A stretch of DNA of 64,000 bases, taken from Acanthochlamys bracteata. Taxonomy: Eukaryota; Streptophyta; Magnoliopsida; Pandanales; Velloziaceae. Under the pieces are notes generated by a model, which worked only from the letters and a program-made list of their open reading frames with translations, searched no databases and was not told the origin of the DNA. Below, piece by piece: positions 28,585-42,084 of the stretch (position 1 is its first letter; every line of letters starts with the position of its first letter). The translations under genes and the position numbers were made by a program. The stretch lies in contig CM034136.1 of assembly GCA_019914995.1 (NCBI GenBank), forward strand, positions 6,649,270 through 6,713,269, read 5' to 3'.

Positions 28585-28868
28585 GCGTGTTTTAAATATA
28601 CATAATTTTATTTTTTTTATCATATTTTAGATTCTAAATATTTTATATATCTTAATTATATAAAAAATTTAAAATTTTATTTTTATATGCAGAATTTTAA
28701 TTTTAATTTTTTTATTTATATATTTTTTAATATAATTATATTTTTTTAATTTTTAATATAATTTTAAAAATTATTAAATATTAAACTTTATTTCTATTTT
28801 ATTTTTTAAAAAACTTTATTTTTTATTTTTTACTTTCATTAAACTTAATCACTGGCATTTGAAACACT
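28585..28868 (-). repeat. AT-rich repeat, GTGTTTCAAAT family, copy 2
   Basis: Reversed, the right end reads GGAGTGTTTCAAATGCCAGT and continues with TTTTTTAAAAAATAAAATAG, paralleling copy 1 at 5934. The left end GCGTGTTTTAAATATACATA gives the imperfect terminal inverted repeat. Confidence 0.55.
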
Positions 28869-30265
28869 CCTATCGAATTCATTTGATATTGCTTTTTTAT
28901 AAAATAATATTTTAATATTTTCTTTTATATTTTATATATATATATTTTTATAAATATTTAAAAAAATCTATATTATAAATTTAAAAATATAAAAAAGTTC
29001 TATTTAGTAAATTTTTTCAACCTCATTTATATTTTATTTGTAAAAGTAAATGCTAACTATCAAGCCATTAAAAGTTAGGAATCAAGGATAGTGTATATGT
29101 CAGTGTTCCCGCACCCATCGTCCGAGCGTGTGTTCTTCTCATCCAAAAAATCACTTTCTTTTATTTTTAATAATTTATTTTTAAATACAAAATAATATAA
29201 AAGAATACTAAAAACTCACTTCTAACTTAATTTTAATTAAAAAAAGAACATAATAATTCAATCTATTTTTAATAATATTATTTCTAACAATTCAGTTCTA
29301 AATATTCAATTTCAAAAAACTCAATTTCAAAATCAAAAAAATGCACCCCAAGTCTTAGTGCGATTAGAAAATTAGTATAGCATAGAACGTGTTTATCTAC
29401 TACTTAATTTTATATTTTTAATTTTTTTTAATATAAAAATATAAAGTTTAAATAAAATTTCTATTATTTTTTAATTAAAATTTAATTTTTTTAATAAAAA
29501 TTAATATAAAATATTTTTATTAGATATTTTTAATTTTAATTTAATATTTTAAATTTATTTTCAAAAAATGAGTTATCTCAAATTAAACAGTCTGATACAC
29601 CGATATAGCTATCAAAACTGGACTAGAGCGATTAGTTTTCGGGCATTTGGGAGTGTATTTCATTCCATTTTAACAACTTAATATCATTTCATATTTTTTA
29701 ATAATGTTTTTATAAAATTGTACAAACTTAATAAAAATTTAAAAAATATCAAAAAGTTATTATAAAATTTTATTATAATTTTGTTTTAATAAAAATATAA
29801 AGCTCATTTTAAAATCTATTATTTTTTGTTTTAAAAAAACTCTATTCTAAAATCACTCCAAAATACCTATTTCATCAAACCGGTTGCCAAAAAGCAAACG
29901 ACAATTGGTCGATCACTATATTTAAACCGATCAAAATCAAATTAGCGGCTGTTTGGCAGCAAACTTTTTATAATATAAACTTTTTATATTTTTATAAAAA
30001 ATTTATATAATATTCTAAAAAAATTTAAAATTTTAAAAAATATAAATTAACTGTTATCATAAGTTTTTTATATATAATTTTATTATTTTTAAATAAAACT
30101 AAGCTATTTTGAAAAAATCTCTAAAGAAAACTTTTTTTAAAAAAAATTATTTATTTTAAGTACTCCCAAATCGCCTATTAATCCCTACTTCCCTAGTTCA
30201 CATTTCAACATCTTGAGCCAGATTACTTAGTCAACCACACTTCCTTGGTTATTACAGAGTCATAT

Positions 30266-30388
30266 TATCGACCTGATGAAGTTGATTTATAAATATACTA
30301 TTTGTAAGAAAATAAGAATAAAATATATTTCTAACCCATTGGTCAACTATCAGACCAAATAGTTCAACCAAACTTCATCAGGTCGATA
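30266..30388. repeat. Exact 18-bp inverted repeat, 87-bp spacer
   Basis: TATCGACCTGATGAAGTT at 30266-30283 is matched by its exact reverse complement at 30371-30388. The arms are not low complexity, so chance pairing is unlikely. The spacer is AT-rich and non-coding. It may be a small foldback element or an inverted duplication. Confidence 0.7.
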
Positions 30389-31347
30389 TCTGTCCGGTTC
30401 TTATAATTTATAGCCGAACAAAAATTATGTCACATATAAATAAAAATAATATATACGAGATGTAAATTATTGTAAATAGCGTGTTGTACAGTAGTTAAAG
30501 ATGATTTTTCGGACGTTTCTTTTGAAAGTATTATTAAAATAAAATTTTCAAAAATAAATTTTTAAAAATTTTAAAAACAATTTTTAATTATTTTATCTAA
30601 AACATAAATAATAAAAAATTTACTATATATAATTTTTTGTATTTTCTAAATTTTATAATAATTAAAATTTTATTTAAAAATATTATAAAATATGAACTGA
30701 AATATTAAAAATATTTTAAAATAACATACCAAAACGCCCATTCAGTCAACCGGCGTATAGACATACTATTCCCTTACAAGATAAAAAATACATATGGAGC
30801 CATTCCATTTAATAATAAACAATAGGGAGCATAACGAAGGGAACTGTTTCCCGAAGTCCGCACACATATTTTCGATAGATTTCAAGAACGCAACATCAAT
30901 TTTTAAAACCAGATTTAAACAATCACAGCATTACAAAAGAAAAGAATAAACATAGGTACGCTAAACCGTTTACTTACTCATAGCAGGACCCCTTGAAGTT
31001 ATGTAGAAGCCTGCACAATTCGGAGGTTTGCAGCTTTCTCAGGTTTCTGAGAAAGAATCAAACTAGATACTGGTAGTTGTGGAAGCCATGCATGAGTTAA
31101 ATTCAAAGAAACTCTACTGTCTCTTCCAAATCCTCCAGTGGGATTTCAATAAACATGAAGCCTACCTATAAATTTTACATCTAACAGTTGAAACATAAAT
31201 AAAAAGAAGTTGCTAGAGGACTTCAAAGAAGTATTTGTAATTTCTGAAGCATGGAAGATCCGTAAGTCAGGCTCACTTCACATTTTTTATAAATATATGG
31301 GAAATAGCGAAAACTTGGAGTCTCAAATTGCTTCTTGTATGTTTATG

Positions 31348-34300
31348 TCATAGATCTGTCATGGAAGACTCTCTCACAATGTTAAAAACAGAGAGGAGAA
31401 TTTCCACGCTTATCAAAATAATTATAAGCCACTCAAGAAAATCTGATTTCCGATTTTGAAGAATCTCCTGAAGGAAGCGAATATTGTGCTGCAAAGACAA
31501 AAGGGAAATGGAAATAGCTCAAGAAGATATGAGCATACAGGTAAGGCAAGCTATCACAAGATACGACTTAATACGCTAAAGATGTTACCTCAACAAACTT
31601 CAACTTAAAATCAAGGCTTCCAAATCTCTGAGCCAATTCATATTCATCTCGAAGATATTCCCATATCTGAGCATAATTAGCATTTCTCCAAGCAATATCC
31701 GACCTGTTTAAATAAATAACTATATAAATAATAACATTTTGTCCATTCTTCAACAGTTTTGTCTTCTATACCAAGATTATAAACAAAAAAATAGAAACAT
31801 TATCAACTGAAATATAAGAAGTGCGACAAAGCAATAGTTCATCAAAATTTATGGGACTATTGACAAAGCTCAATCCCACATCTGTACTTATGCAGGTAAG
31901 TGTACAACAGAAATACATTGCAACCAAGCACTATTTGATAACGATTCTTTAATGTTAAGACTAAATTCCTATCATGCAAAAGCACAGCTTCAAATACCAG
32001 TTTCAGAGACCAAAGTGAATTACGAACACTGTCAACAGATGATTTATGAGAAACTTAAGCCTCTTGCAGAACTCATGCAACTGGCTCAATCATATTAAGC
32101 AAACTTGATGGCCAAATACCATTATTGGACCAATATTAACTGAGTGTAAAAAGACTAACAACTGAAACAACATTTACAACCACAAGAAACTCTTTTGTAA
32201 TTAACTTCAGTAATGTGGATAATAAAGTACTTCAAGCAATACGGTATCAGTGAACATTCAATGGTCAAGTCATTTTTTCTGGCCTCCATCTCTCAAATAT
32301 ATGCTTCACAGTGAGCTTATATATCTGTATTGAGCATGGAGTATACTCACTCCACTGATGTACAAATGAAAAAGAAACAAGCAGTAACACATACCTCTCG
32401 AAGAGCCCTAGCTTGAGAATGACATCAGCCAGATTGGAGTTTGCCTTTCCTACCAGTTGAAATAGCTTTTTTCTCTCCATGGTAAAAGTACCAGTTTTCT
32501 CCATATTGCGGTTTATATCAGTGAACTCTGCAACCATTCCGTCGACCTAAAAAAACAAAGTTACATTTTCATTTCAGGATGCCGGAAAAAAAGTTAAAAA
32601 AAAGTTGATGGCCAGGATAGATGTCTAATATCAGCTTACTTGACGGATATAGTGATCTAGAGCAATGCTTTGGCCAAGAACACTTCCGATTGTCCGTATT
32701 CCATCTATGCTTAAATTCTTCAGCATTATATAGTCCAGGCCACCTTGCATCCATGTCTCAAGAGATGGCTTTTCAACAACAGCATAATCTGGAGTTTGAA
32801 AAATACAGCTCATAAATTATCAAGAGATACTGAGAACTTTTGTCTTTCCAATTCAAAATTGAACTACATCCACCAATTTACGAACTTACAACAATACAAG
32901 TGATTTATAATGCAAATAAGATTAAGGTGCATCCAAGGGGCCTAAGGCAAAGCCTTGCCATTTGAAACATTCAGTTGCATAATCTCCTGGCTTTCTACTT
33001 TATTTGATAGGTGGGCTGGGTTCTGTCACGACAATGTATTACTATTTGGTGGTAATATTGAACAAGAAATGTCTATGCATTGAAATAGAGATGAATTTCC
33101 AAATGATAATCAACAAAACAGCTGTTAAAAAAACCGCCATAGACTTGGAAGTACCATCTTTTCTCATCTCTGGTATCAACCCCGAGGCATGCTTCTCTAC
33201 TATCTTCAGATATCCATCAGCCTCATGATCAGATACATTAAACAGTACTATTGAACCATACTGGAAAACAACCATGTAGTGGCAGTTGCTCTCCTTTTCA
33301 AAACTAGCTTCTAGACCCTGAGAAAATATGCACAAACTTAGTCCAAATATTCACTAGCAAAGTAAAATACTTATAGCTGATCAGTAATCATAGACATACT
33401 TAATTACATGAACTGGCAATTTACAGAGTTGGAGCAACTATAAAGCGGCACAGGCCATATTATTTGTGTTTCTAGTAAAAAGAAACAAAAAATCATATAT
33501 CTTAATCCTCCAGTCAAATTCTGTATGCAGTATGGAATGCCGGTCTAATCTCTAATTCTTGCTTCGTCCATGATTTCACCATCAGGTGAACATTGTTAAT
33601 TTCTTACAATACGATGAAATATATATATCTTGAATTTTCAGTAACTTTAATAAGTACCATCTAAAATTTTAAAAGCATTAAAAAATTTTTAAAAATATTA
33701 CCGACAAGTAAAATCTTACGATTTTAACTTTAAATTCCGATTTTATGATCCTACTCAACTCAAGCAAAACGATCCTACATAATATCCTGATCTTGACAAC
33801 CTTGGTATGGAATCTACGCATACACTTCCTCAACTTGCATCTTGAGAATGAGATTTTATCTTAGGTTTCTGAGATGGTAAGTAGCCAATGAATTATAAGA
33901 CCTAAACCAGGGTGGTTTTCAATCACTTACATGAAATAGAGATTGTCTGAGCTACTGAAATTTGCATGCATAAGCAGAGGGTTTATCATATACATATACA
34001 TATACCCTTAAACCTTATTGTAGCTAAATCCTTTGTAAATATCAAGCATCAACCAATGAATAGAACTTGCTACTCTACCAGCTAACTCAACAATCTCTTC
34101 ATCTTCCTTCCTAGATTTACAAACAAAAAGAGATCATTGGCATCTTTTTGATATCGTTATCTATTGAGGATCTGATATTCTGATCAATTACTCTCGGAAT
34201 TAAATCAAGCCTGTTTAATGTAATGATGCAAGATACTACGCATGAAAAATATGAAAACATCCAAGCAAGTGATTTGCAAGAAATATAAGTTCATAGTTAC

Positions 34301-35412
34301 GGAGGAGCAGATAATCTAACAATTTTCCGTAAGCATCTAGCAGTGTACCAAACATTATCTTCTAAAAGCCAACTAGAAGCTCAAGATCCTATCTATGTTT
34401 GTTTCTGTACATGAGGGACTCGTGCTTTCGCTAGCGTGATGCACCAAGCTATCCCTAAACAAAGACAATCCAAAAAATCTAGACCATTCCCTACAGAACA
34501 CCGAGCATGGAAGTACAATTTCAAAACAACTCCGAAGCTTAAATGAAGCCAAAAATCTTATTATCTAATACCCAACTATCTCTTATCTGATGTTATACTT
34601 CTACAAACACGTTCTGAGAAAGTTTGCAACCCTCTACGTGTACCCAATTTATCCATTCGATTATTGGAATTCGGTCAACATTTGAAGCCACAATTAGAAA
34701 TTAATCCTGGACCAAGAGAAACACTTGCTTCAGAAAATTTAAAGGAGAGAAAACCTGATGATCAGCGTTGACATCGTAGTAACGCAGCACGACATAGTTA
34801 GCCGCACGAGAATTGGGTGGGATTACATTGAATGCGTTCTGTGACTGCAAGCTCCTCAAATCGATACTACAAAACCCAAAACCAAATCGACACAAATCAA
34901 CAACAACAACAACAAGCACCGCCACAGCAACAGAGGTGAGTTGCAGACCTTGTGCCAATGAAGAAAGCCTTGACAGGGATGAAACGACTCTGCTTCTCCT
35001 GCTGTACTTCAAGCAAATGTTCATGATAACCTCCATCATCATCCGAGCACGATGACGCAAGACCTGTCTGATGCTGCAGTTGTTGCTCTTCTTGCCACTC
35101 GATCTCCGACCCCGGCGATACCGACGACGATGAAAACGACCTCACCGACGTTGACGTGGACCCCGCAGAGATTACGGTGGGTCCCACCGAGTGGTGGGTG
35201 CGAATTATATTGAAAAGAGCCGGTGAACGGCGGTGGTTGCCGCAAGGAGAGCGGGACAGAAGGCGAGCTGCAGCGGCACGATGAGAAGGAATAAGAGAGC
35301 TGAAGCAGCGGTAGATGCGCTGGGATTGTTGGCTGTGGTTTTGGTGGAAGGATTTGGAGAAGATGAATAATTTTAGTTGTTTCTCTATAGCGCGAACTCG
35401 AAACAAATCCAT
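31348..35412 (-). CDS. RRG-like: RETARDED ROOT GROWTH-like DUF155/RMND1 protein, mitochondrial (431 aa)
   Basis: Seven exons: 34949-35412, 34755-34866, 33155-33317, 32640-32788, 32395-32546, 31589-31703, 31348-31488; GT-AG and phase-consistent. Residues 1 to about 100 are rich in Arg, Ser and His with few acids, as in a mitochondrial presequence. The DUF155 domain follows: IPVKAFFIGTSIDLRSLQ, then YMVVFQYGSIVLFNV, HASGLIPEMRKDDYAV, IRTIGSVLGQSIALD, and the highly conserved GTFTMERKKLFQLVGKANSN. Near the C-terminus is HNIRFLQEILQNRKSDFLEW followed by a hydrophobic segment (LIIILISVEILLSV), typical of RMND1/Sif2 family members. Arabidopsis RRG is needed for cell division in the root meristem; yeast and human relatives support mitochondrial translation. 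The block order and wording match RRG rather than its plastid-type paralogue. Intron 2 is 1,437 bp. Confidence 0.93.
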
Positions 35413-35705
35413 GAATTTGGTGATAAGAATTTTCTAATTTCACATTTGTTGCTGTCAAATTGAAGGAAGCAGCGAAACGAAGATGAAGAACAACGACGGG
35501 AAGAAACAGCAAAGGTGAATAGGTTGGGAGAGCGCAAGCGGCTCTAGACTCTTGAGCGACTAGCAGTGCACCAATTTGATATTACTTATTTACATGTAAG
35601 GCCTACTTATTTACTTAATATATGTTGGAAATAATTTTAGATAATAATAAAATGGTATTCATCTCAATCAATTATATAGTTGAACAAAGAATTGAACAAA
35701 AACAA

Positions 35706-36285
35706 TAACCTTCTAAATCTCAACCATAATGTCTGCTGTTTTGAAAATAATGAACAACAACAAAAGAGCCAAAAGCTTCTGAACTCCTAGATGATCCTAT
35801 AACGAAGATATGAAACGGAACAAACTGCATATAATATTTTCTGCAGACGTATGACCATACAAGAAGCAGTTATATATACACTAAGGAAATACAAATGACA
35901 ATTGCACAGACCATGGTCAAGATTATTTAGAGCATATTTAAATTGTAAGAAATTTTTCTCTCCATATTTTAAATTCAAGCACATTAGGTATTTAAATTAT
36001 CCTTTCAAATTTAATTTTTATTTCATATCAAATTCTATTCATATCAAACTCTATTTTTAATTTTCACATTAAATTTTATTTTATCAAAATTGAGTTCCAA
36101 ACTCTAGTCTTTACTGTTTCAATTACAACTCTTAACTCTACAATACCTTTTAAATCTCAACCATAATGTCTGCCATTTTGAAAAAATTATGAACGATTCA
36201 CACGGCCAAAAAAGAACTTTTGAATCCTAGATGATCATATACGAAGACATGAAACGCAAAGGAATATTGCACTGACCATGGTTAG
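35706..36285. repeat. Diverged direct duplication (about 150-220 bp units)
   Basis: Copy 1 starts at 35706 and copy 2 at 36142, both with AAATCTCAACCATAATGTCT, then TTTTGAAAA, the CTAGATGATC block, CGAAGA.ATGAAACG, and ACCATGGT. Copy 2 lacks about 75 bp found in copy 1 (around 35830-35905). Between the copies lies AT-rich repeat-like DNA. Confidence 0.65.
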
Positions 36286-37208
36286 GAACTTAGCATGCCA
36301 ATACAAGAATTACTCAGAAACAAGAATAAGATGATGGTGGGCCCGTTCGTTTTCTATCATGTTGGGCCCGAACAAGTTCTAGTTGGTCTAGGTACACCGC
36401 CGCGGCCCATGTTATATGCAGAGTGGCTTTACCCAACAATATTCAATATCAAGCTTTAATTTTGTGTCAAAGCAATTTGTTTCAGTAATACGCTAAATCA
36501 TAATACATTTCAATTTTTCCAAATCTGTAAATTCACTTTTCGGAGTCTTTTGTTTCTAAATTGTGCATCACTGGTGAATATTTTTTTTAAAGCATAAATT
36601 ATTCCTTCGTTGATTCAAGATTTCTTTTCAAGTTTTGCAAATTGTTGTATATGCACGCGCATCACTTGCAGAAACATTAGTTGCTATTAGCGTCATTCCT
36701 AGAAGCAAGTACGGCAAGGCACTCTCACATGCAAGTGCCTCGTTCGTATCTTATCTTGAAGTTTTAATGTGCATAATTTGGTCAGAACTTCACATGCTGG
36801 AACTACATTTTTATTGGATCTACATCTCAGCTTGTAGTACTTACTGTTTCTTCCTCACTGTTGTCACCATAGTAATTTCCTTTAATCTGTTTAAGTTAAA
36901 TATTCTAGAATTTGGATAAACTTGCAGGTTGGTCATTTTCTAGCTTTTTGCTAAACATGGTGCTGGAATGTCCTAGTGATTGGAAGATTCTTTCTTTTAA
37001 ACTACTTGACTTTGAAGGCTAGGTCAGATTACCTTGTGTACGCAATCAACTTTAGGGTAACTTCACTTTGAACATGAACCACTAAAACTGATAACAAGTT
37101 TATGGTGGAGTCCAAATGGTTCATCTGATATTGAAGTGAAAGCACTGCCAAAAGAATCTCTTACAAATGGACCTATTGGGGGACTGGATTGTGTAATACC
37201 AGTTGGTT

Positions 37209-37380
37209 TTTGCAATTGGATAACGGAAAGGAATTGAAGCACTATACTCAATACTTGAATTTTTATTTTGGAAGCTAGCATTTTAATGTTAGAAATGGTG
37301 TTATACATGTTTCGTAATCGGATAACAGAGGGAATTGAGGTACAGTACTCAGTGAACAATCGACTTCTCGAAGCTAATAA
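37209..37380. repeat. Diverged tandem duplication, 102-bp period
   Basis: TTTGCAATTGGATAAC at 37209-37224 is echoed by TTTCGTAATCGGATAAC at 37310-37326, followed in both by a GGAATTGA.G.AC..TACTCA stretch and then GAAGCTA. The period, 102 bp, is divisible by three. Confidence 0.5.
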
Positions 37381-39482
37381 TGAGATTAAAACCCAAAAAC
37401 AAAAACAAAAAACCAAAAAGCTCTTCGTAGCCCCAAATTTGGAATCTGTAGAGCATCCATATCTCTTTTAGCTGATTGCTACAGAGCAAGTTGTACATGG
37501 AGATGTTGCTGCCACTTGTTAGTGTTTTGTCTAATTAATTATTCCTCTCTCTGGAAGATGCTGCTAGCACAATATTCTGGCCAAGGAAGGAAAGCTTGAA
37601 GATTATGACATTTCTTCTGGTGGAGTTACGAATTTTCATAGTCTCCAAGTTACATTGAAACTATCTCTTCTCCATATCTTCAAAGATCTAATATTTGTTC
37701 TCTCGGTCGACTTCTAATATAAACTTGCTTCCGCAGCCGGCGCCTTTTTCTGACGGATGTAACCTTAAATTGTTTCCCGCAATAATAAAGTTGTTTGTAA
37801 TCTTGCTTTCGAGAATGCCATCATTAGTGTTGGCATATGTTGTCTTACCCAGTGGTTTCCGTTCCAAAATTGCTTTTGATTGTCCAGTCTAAAAGCTTAT
37901 GCACTCCAGATATGAAGTTGTATAAGACTCTGCTTCTTTTGACTTCGCTATTTCTTCTTGTTTCTTGCGAAATATTTGACTATACTCTGATATTCATCAC
38001 CTCTTATATGCAACATTTTCACTATTATGCATCTGGTTATTTTGAGATCACTGCAATTATTTGTTGTTAATAATGATCGTTTGTTTCTTTTTTTGGCTGT
38101 TTTTCCATATTCAAGATTGCTGAGTTCCTGATTTTCTACCAAGATATCATTGATCGCTCCGTTGTTTGACTGGAGGAAACGAAGTTCTGCTGTCTGTCTT
38201 CTTTTAATTATTATAAGATGTATAAGTTCAAGATGTCATTGCACTATTTGTTCATACAAATTTTGAGTGGTCCTGCACGTTATTTTGCTGTTTATCCCAT
38301 ACCCTCCATTTTGAGAGATCCCAGTTTATCCTTAACATATTTTAATCTTCGAAAAGATTAAGAAGAGTGTAACAAAGGTTTGATTGGATTGGATGGGAGA
38401 TAATAGGCTTAGCGTTTAATTAATACTTTGAGCTGGCAAGCTAGGGTTCAATTCTCCCACTAACCATTTAAAGTATAGCTTATAATAGATTTTAGCAGGC
38501 CCACTGTTTTGTGCTGTTGCTAACGTGTCCCGTCTCCTCTTTAAAGTTTTGTTGCCATTCACTGATCCCGTATTTCTTTGGTCATTGCTCTGATTGATTG
38601 ATCTGGTTAGTGTAACCTTAGCAAAAGTGGACAATGACATGTTACTACTTTATCTACTTCAAGGGAGAGTCTTGTTGGGGGTGTCAAAATAAGAAGTCTG
38701 TGATTTTTTAGTACCTTCAATCCCCTTCTTGTCAATTTTCTAGTTTGATATTTGTCAAGTTAAGTTTTTTAATAAGTGTTTACTAGATTGTTATAGATTA
38801 TTGACCCACCTATTAGTAATTTCAAATTCCTAAGGCCATGATTTCGTTGACCTATTCTGTCTGAGATTTGTTGGTAATTCTAATTCTATATGCAACTAAA
38901 TGAATTAGATTTGTTTTCATTTCTACCTATTAGTACTTTAAGTGACATTTTTTGGATATCTTAAGGGATTGGTGAAACAATATCAACGTGGCAGCCTCAG
39001 ATGGGATCAACCGAGAGAGCAAAGAGTAGTGGTTAGGTCATCGATCGTGAGGTTCTTTTGTTGCCATCTCTTCCGGCCAAACAAGTTGGCATTGCTAGTT
39101 AAAGAGAAAGGGACTATCATGATTATTTGTCTTTGCAATTACTGGTCTTTTATTCTTTCGCAAGATATATCTGTCAAGTGTTTTTCTTCAATGGTAAATA
39201 ATAGGGCGAGTTTGGATACACATTTTATAAAAATAATTTTTTAATTATTTTATATAATATTTTATAAAATTTATTTAAAATATTAAAAACTTTTATATAA
39301 TAAAATTTATTATTATTTTTTCTAAAATTAAAATAATAAAATTTATTTATTAAAATAAAATAAAATTTATTTTTCATAAAATGTTATTTTTAAAATATTT
39401 TAAAATATATCATTATATCCATAATCTTTAGCTTTAAGATTTGAAGTATTCCCTAAGTGTGGAGAGCCAAGTTAGCAGGTTT

Positions 39483-39718
39483 TTTAGAGTGCTTATAAAA
39501 TAAAAGATTTTTTAATTTTAATTTTTTTAGAAAAATGAGTTTATTTTTTTATTTAAAAAAATAATAAAAATATGCAATAAAAAGATCTCAATCCGTAGAA
39601 TTTTTCTACACTTTTTAAATATTTAAATAAATTTTTTATATATATAAAATATGTATTGAAAAATATGAAATGAGAAAAAATTGAAAAATATATATATAAT
39701 ATGCTGCTCTAAATGCAT
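39483..39718 (+). repeat. AT-rich repeat, GTTTGG family, adjacent copy
   Basis: It contains the family blocks ATAAAAGATTTTTTAATTTT, AATAAAAAGATCTCAATC, GTAGAATTTTTCTACACTTT, TTTAAATATTTAAATAAA and TATATAAAATATGTATTG in order, but its termini are degenerate. Confidence 0.45.
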
Positions 39719-39725
39719 TTTTAAA

Positions 39726-39967
39726 GTGCGTTTGGGATTGTTCATGAAATAAAATTTTTCTGAAATAAAAAATATTTTTATTTTTTTTGAAAAATAAATT
39801 TTATTTTTTTTACTTTTAAAAAATAATAAAAATATATAATAAAAAGATTTTAATACGTAAATTTTTTTACATTACTAAAATTTTAAATAATTTTTTTAAT
39901 ATTTATAAAATATGTATTAAAAATATAAAATTAAAAAATAATTTTTCAAATGCTACGCCAAACACAC
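39726..39967 (+). repeat. AT-rich repeat, GTTTGG family, best-preserved copy
   Basis: The left end GTGCGTTTGG and right end CCAAACACAC are inverted repeats with one mismatch. The 242-bp element is over 80% A+T by eye and has no coding capacity. Its block order is shared with 8938-9155, 39483-39718, 45598-45810 and 54033-54247. A similar copy lies directly upstream, so two elements are nested or tandem here. Confidence 0.6.
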
Positions 39968-40861
39968 ACTAAACGTTTCACGGTAAGCATGGAGGTCGAT
40001 GTTTTCGTTGGAGAGCAAGGACAGTGTAGAATTTAGAAAGAAAATGAGGTTAAATGAAATCTTATAATAGGATGTTTTCCTATTGTTTGATCTACAAGAA
40101 GAAAAGTACAAAGAGATACCTGTCCGTATTCAAATCAGGATAGCGGAGTTTGGACAGGTTGCAATAGAAAACCATAAATGAAATGAAAAGAAGATGAGAA
40201 CGCAGCATCGGACATGCAATAAGACCCGCGTTTTCTTGCTAATTGAATTCGAATTTTATTTTTTTATCCGAATTTTAATTATGTAAAATTATTTTATACT
40301 TTAAATAAAATTTTTAATTATTTATAAATATATTTTTAAAAATATATTTATAAATAAAAAATATTTTAAAAAATTTATCTAAACACTCAATTAAATAGAA
40401 TCTCGTCTCAATCATCATTTGTCAGGACTTTTCGATCTCTCTCTGTTAAGGAGTTGTTCGCGAGTGCTCTAAAATAAATTTTTTTTTTTAAAATAAGTTT
40501 TATTTTTTAATTAAAAATAATAAAAATAAATAATAAAAAATTCACAACATATATTTTTTATATTTTTAAATTTTTAAATATTTATAAAAAATATATTAAA
40601 ATAAAAAAAATTAAAATATCATTTTAAAAAAAGTAATACCAAATAGCTCGTAATGTCGGAGTTCTCCTTCTTTGCTAAGGAAGCAAACCATTTGGCTCTA
40701 TATTTTATTTTCATTTTTTCTTTTTTAATAATTATTTTCCACACAAATATTTATTATAATTTAATTTTTAAAATAATTTATATAAATTATAAATTTATTA
40801 TTTTATATTTAAAAAAACTTAGTTTTTAAATTAATGAAAATATCTTATATTTAAAAGAGTA

Positions 40862-42084
40862 GTTTATATATAAGGAATTCCAAACTTAGCTTTGGAGCTC
40901 AGACCATCGACTTTCCGATGTATGGCCATAAAGTTCCCACGTCTCCCTCCGCACCCAAACAAACCTCGCGCCCTTCTTCTTCTCTCTTCCCTGCCGACGA
41001 TTCTACCAAAATATGGAAGGAAACAAAACCCAATTCATCACTATCTTTTTTATTTTCTATCTCCATTGTGGACCAGCATATCTTTAATATAGAATCTTCA
41101 TAAGGTTCATAATTATGTTTTTTATTATATTCTACTGCATCATTATATAAAGGAAAGTGTTAATCAAATATATAATGCATCGTTGGCTGGGTAGATCTAT
41201 GTGCCAATATAGATACAGGTCTTCTTTTTTTTTTATAAATATTTTCTTAGGAAGAAAGCTAGCATTTGATTGGTTGTTCTCTTCTGATAAACTGTCAAAT
41301 GTTCCAATCTTGGAACTAGTGCATGGGGGACCTTTGATTAAACCTTTCCACCTTTTTAGGTCGGTTTGGTTTGGTATCAAAACCTTGTGTGGATTCTCTT
41401 CAGCTTAAAGCAAAAGAGCACATTTCTTTTTTTTTCAAAGTGTCAAGGTTTATGTGCGGTGCCGCTGATGAGAATCACATTTTCCTGACATTACTTTTCT
41501 CTTATTTTGCATGTTAGTTTAAAGAAGAAAAAAAGAGAAAAAACTCGCTTGTTTATAGAAGTGATGACATTTTCCTCCCTTGGTTGACTACTGTTATCGT
41601 ATATGTGAAATGGTTTTACTTTTTCTGTTTGTGCAATCTCATGAAAACATAACTAGTAGTAAGACAAGCCTCCATCTGCCTCTTTAGAGCGGTATATATG
41701 TCCTTATTATAAATTTCTTAGAGTTAATACTCCAACATTAAATTTTTACTTCGCTTTGATTATTTGTCTGGAGTTCTAAATTTTTTAAATGGTACTTTTT
41801 CTGGTTTGTTTTTAATAAACCTTTGATCAGCATACGTGTAATCTTGATATTAGCGGAATCTACTGTTGGATATGATAAGATATTTTTCTAAATTCTTTAC
41901 ATTAGTCAATAACATTATTTTTGTATTAAGAAACATGAATATGTTGCATATGAAAATAATATGTACACAGACTGACAGGTTTGAAGTTTTCCATCCTTTG
42001 CTTTTATTCGAGAGTATAAGGTTTGAAGTTTTCTTCTATTTTCTAATTTGTCTGAAACAATGAATGCAGGGAGATACTTGGCAA
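40862..42084 (+). other. Weak candidate short gene
   Basis: A TATA-like TTTATATATAAGG at about 40863 is followed by a first ATG at 40918. That frame, starting MYGHKVPTSPSAPKQTSRPS, is CT- and GC-richer than its surroundings and runs 61 codons to a stop. A clear acceptor (AATGCAG) at about 42070 precedes a short open stretch, EILGKLFPGGGI then stop. I cannot find a donor that joins the two in frame without a stop, and I do not recognise the peptide. It may be a small gene or a non-coding RNA. Confidence 0.25.

Larger units (their letters stand above)
27963..31347. other. Intergenic: APX promoter and dense AT-rich repeats
   Basis: 27963-28500 is the APX upstream region. Then several AT-rich inverted-repeat-like blocks follow: 28585-28868 (GTGTTTCAAAT family), about 29386-29590, 29645-29880, 29945-30180 and 30530-30745. 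An exact 18-bp inverted repeat is at 30266-30283 / 30371-30388. 30780-31347 probably includes the 3' UTR of the RRG-type gene. I see no coding gene. Confidence 0.5.
35413..40860. other. Long non-coding region: duplications, unique AT-rich DNA, repeats
   Basis: 35413-35600 is the RRG-type promoter. A diverged direct duplication lies at 35706-35925 / 36142-36285. 36340-36420 has two TGGGCCC motifs. 36600-39200 is unique sequence of intron-like composition with only short frames, one of which (around 37060-37240) reads well as EHEPLKLITSLWWSPNGSSD... before a stop; a decayed gene or long non-coding RNA is possible. 39205-40650 is a train of AT-rich repeats. No gene is supported. Confidence 0.4.

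Noticed and set aside
40892-41092. 66-codon frame starting MELRPSTF
   Set aside because: Its first codon is TTG, not ATG; the first ATG (40918) is in another frame, discussed as a weak candidate.
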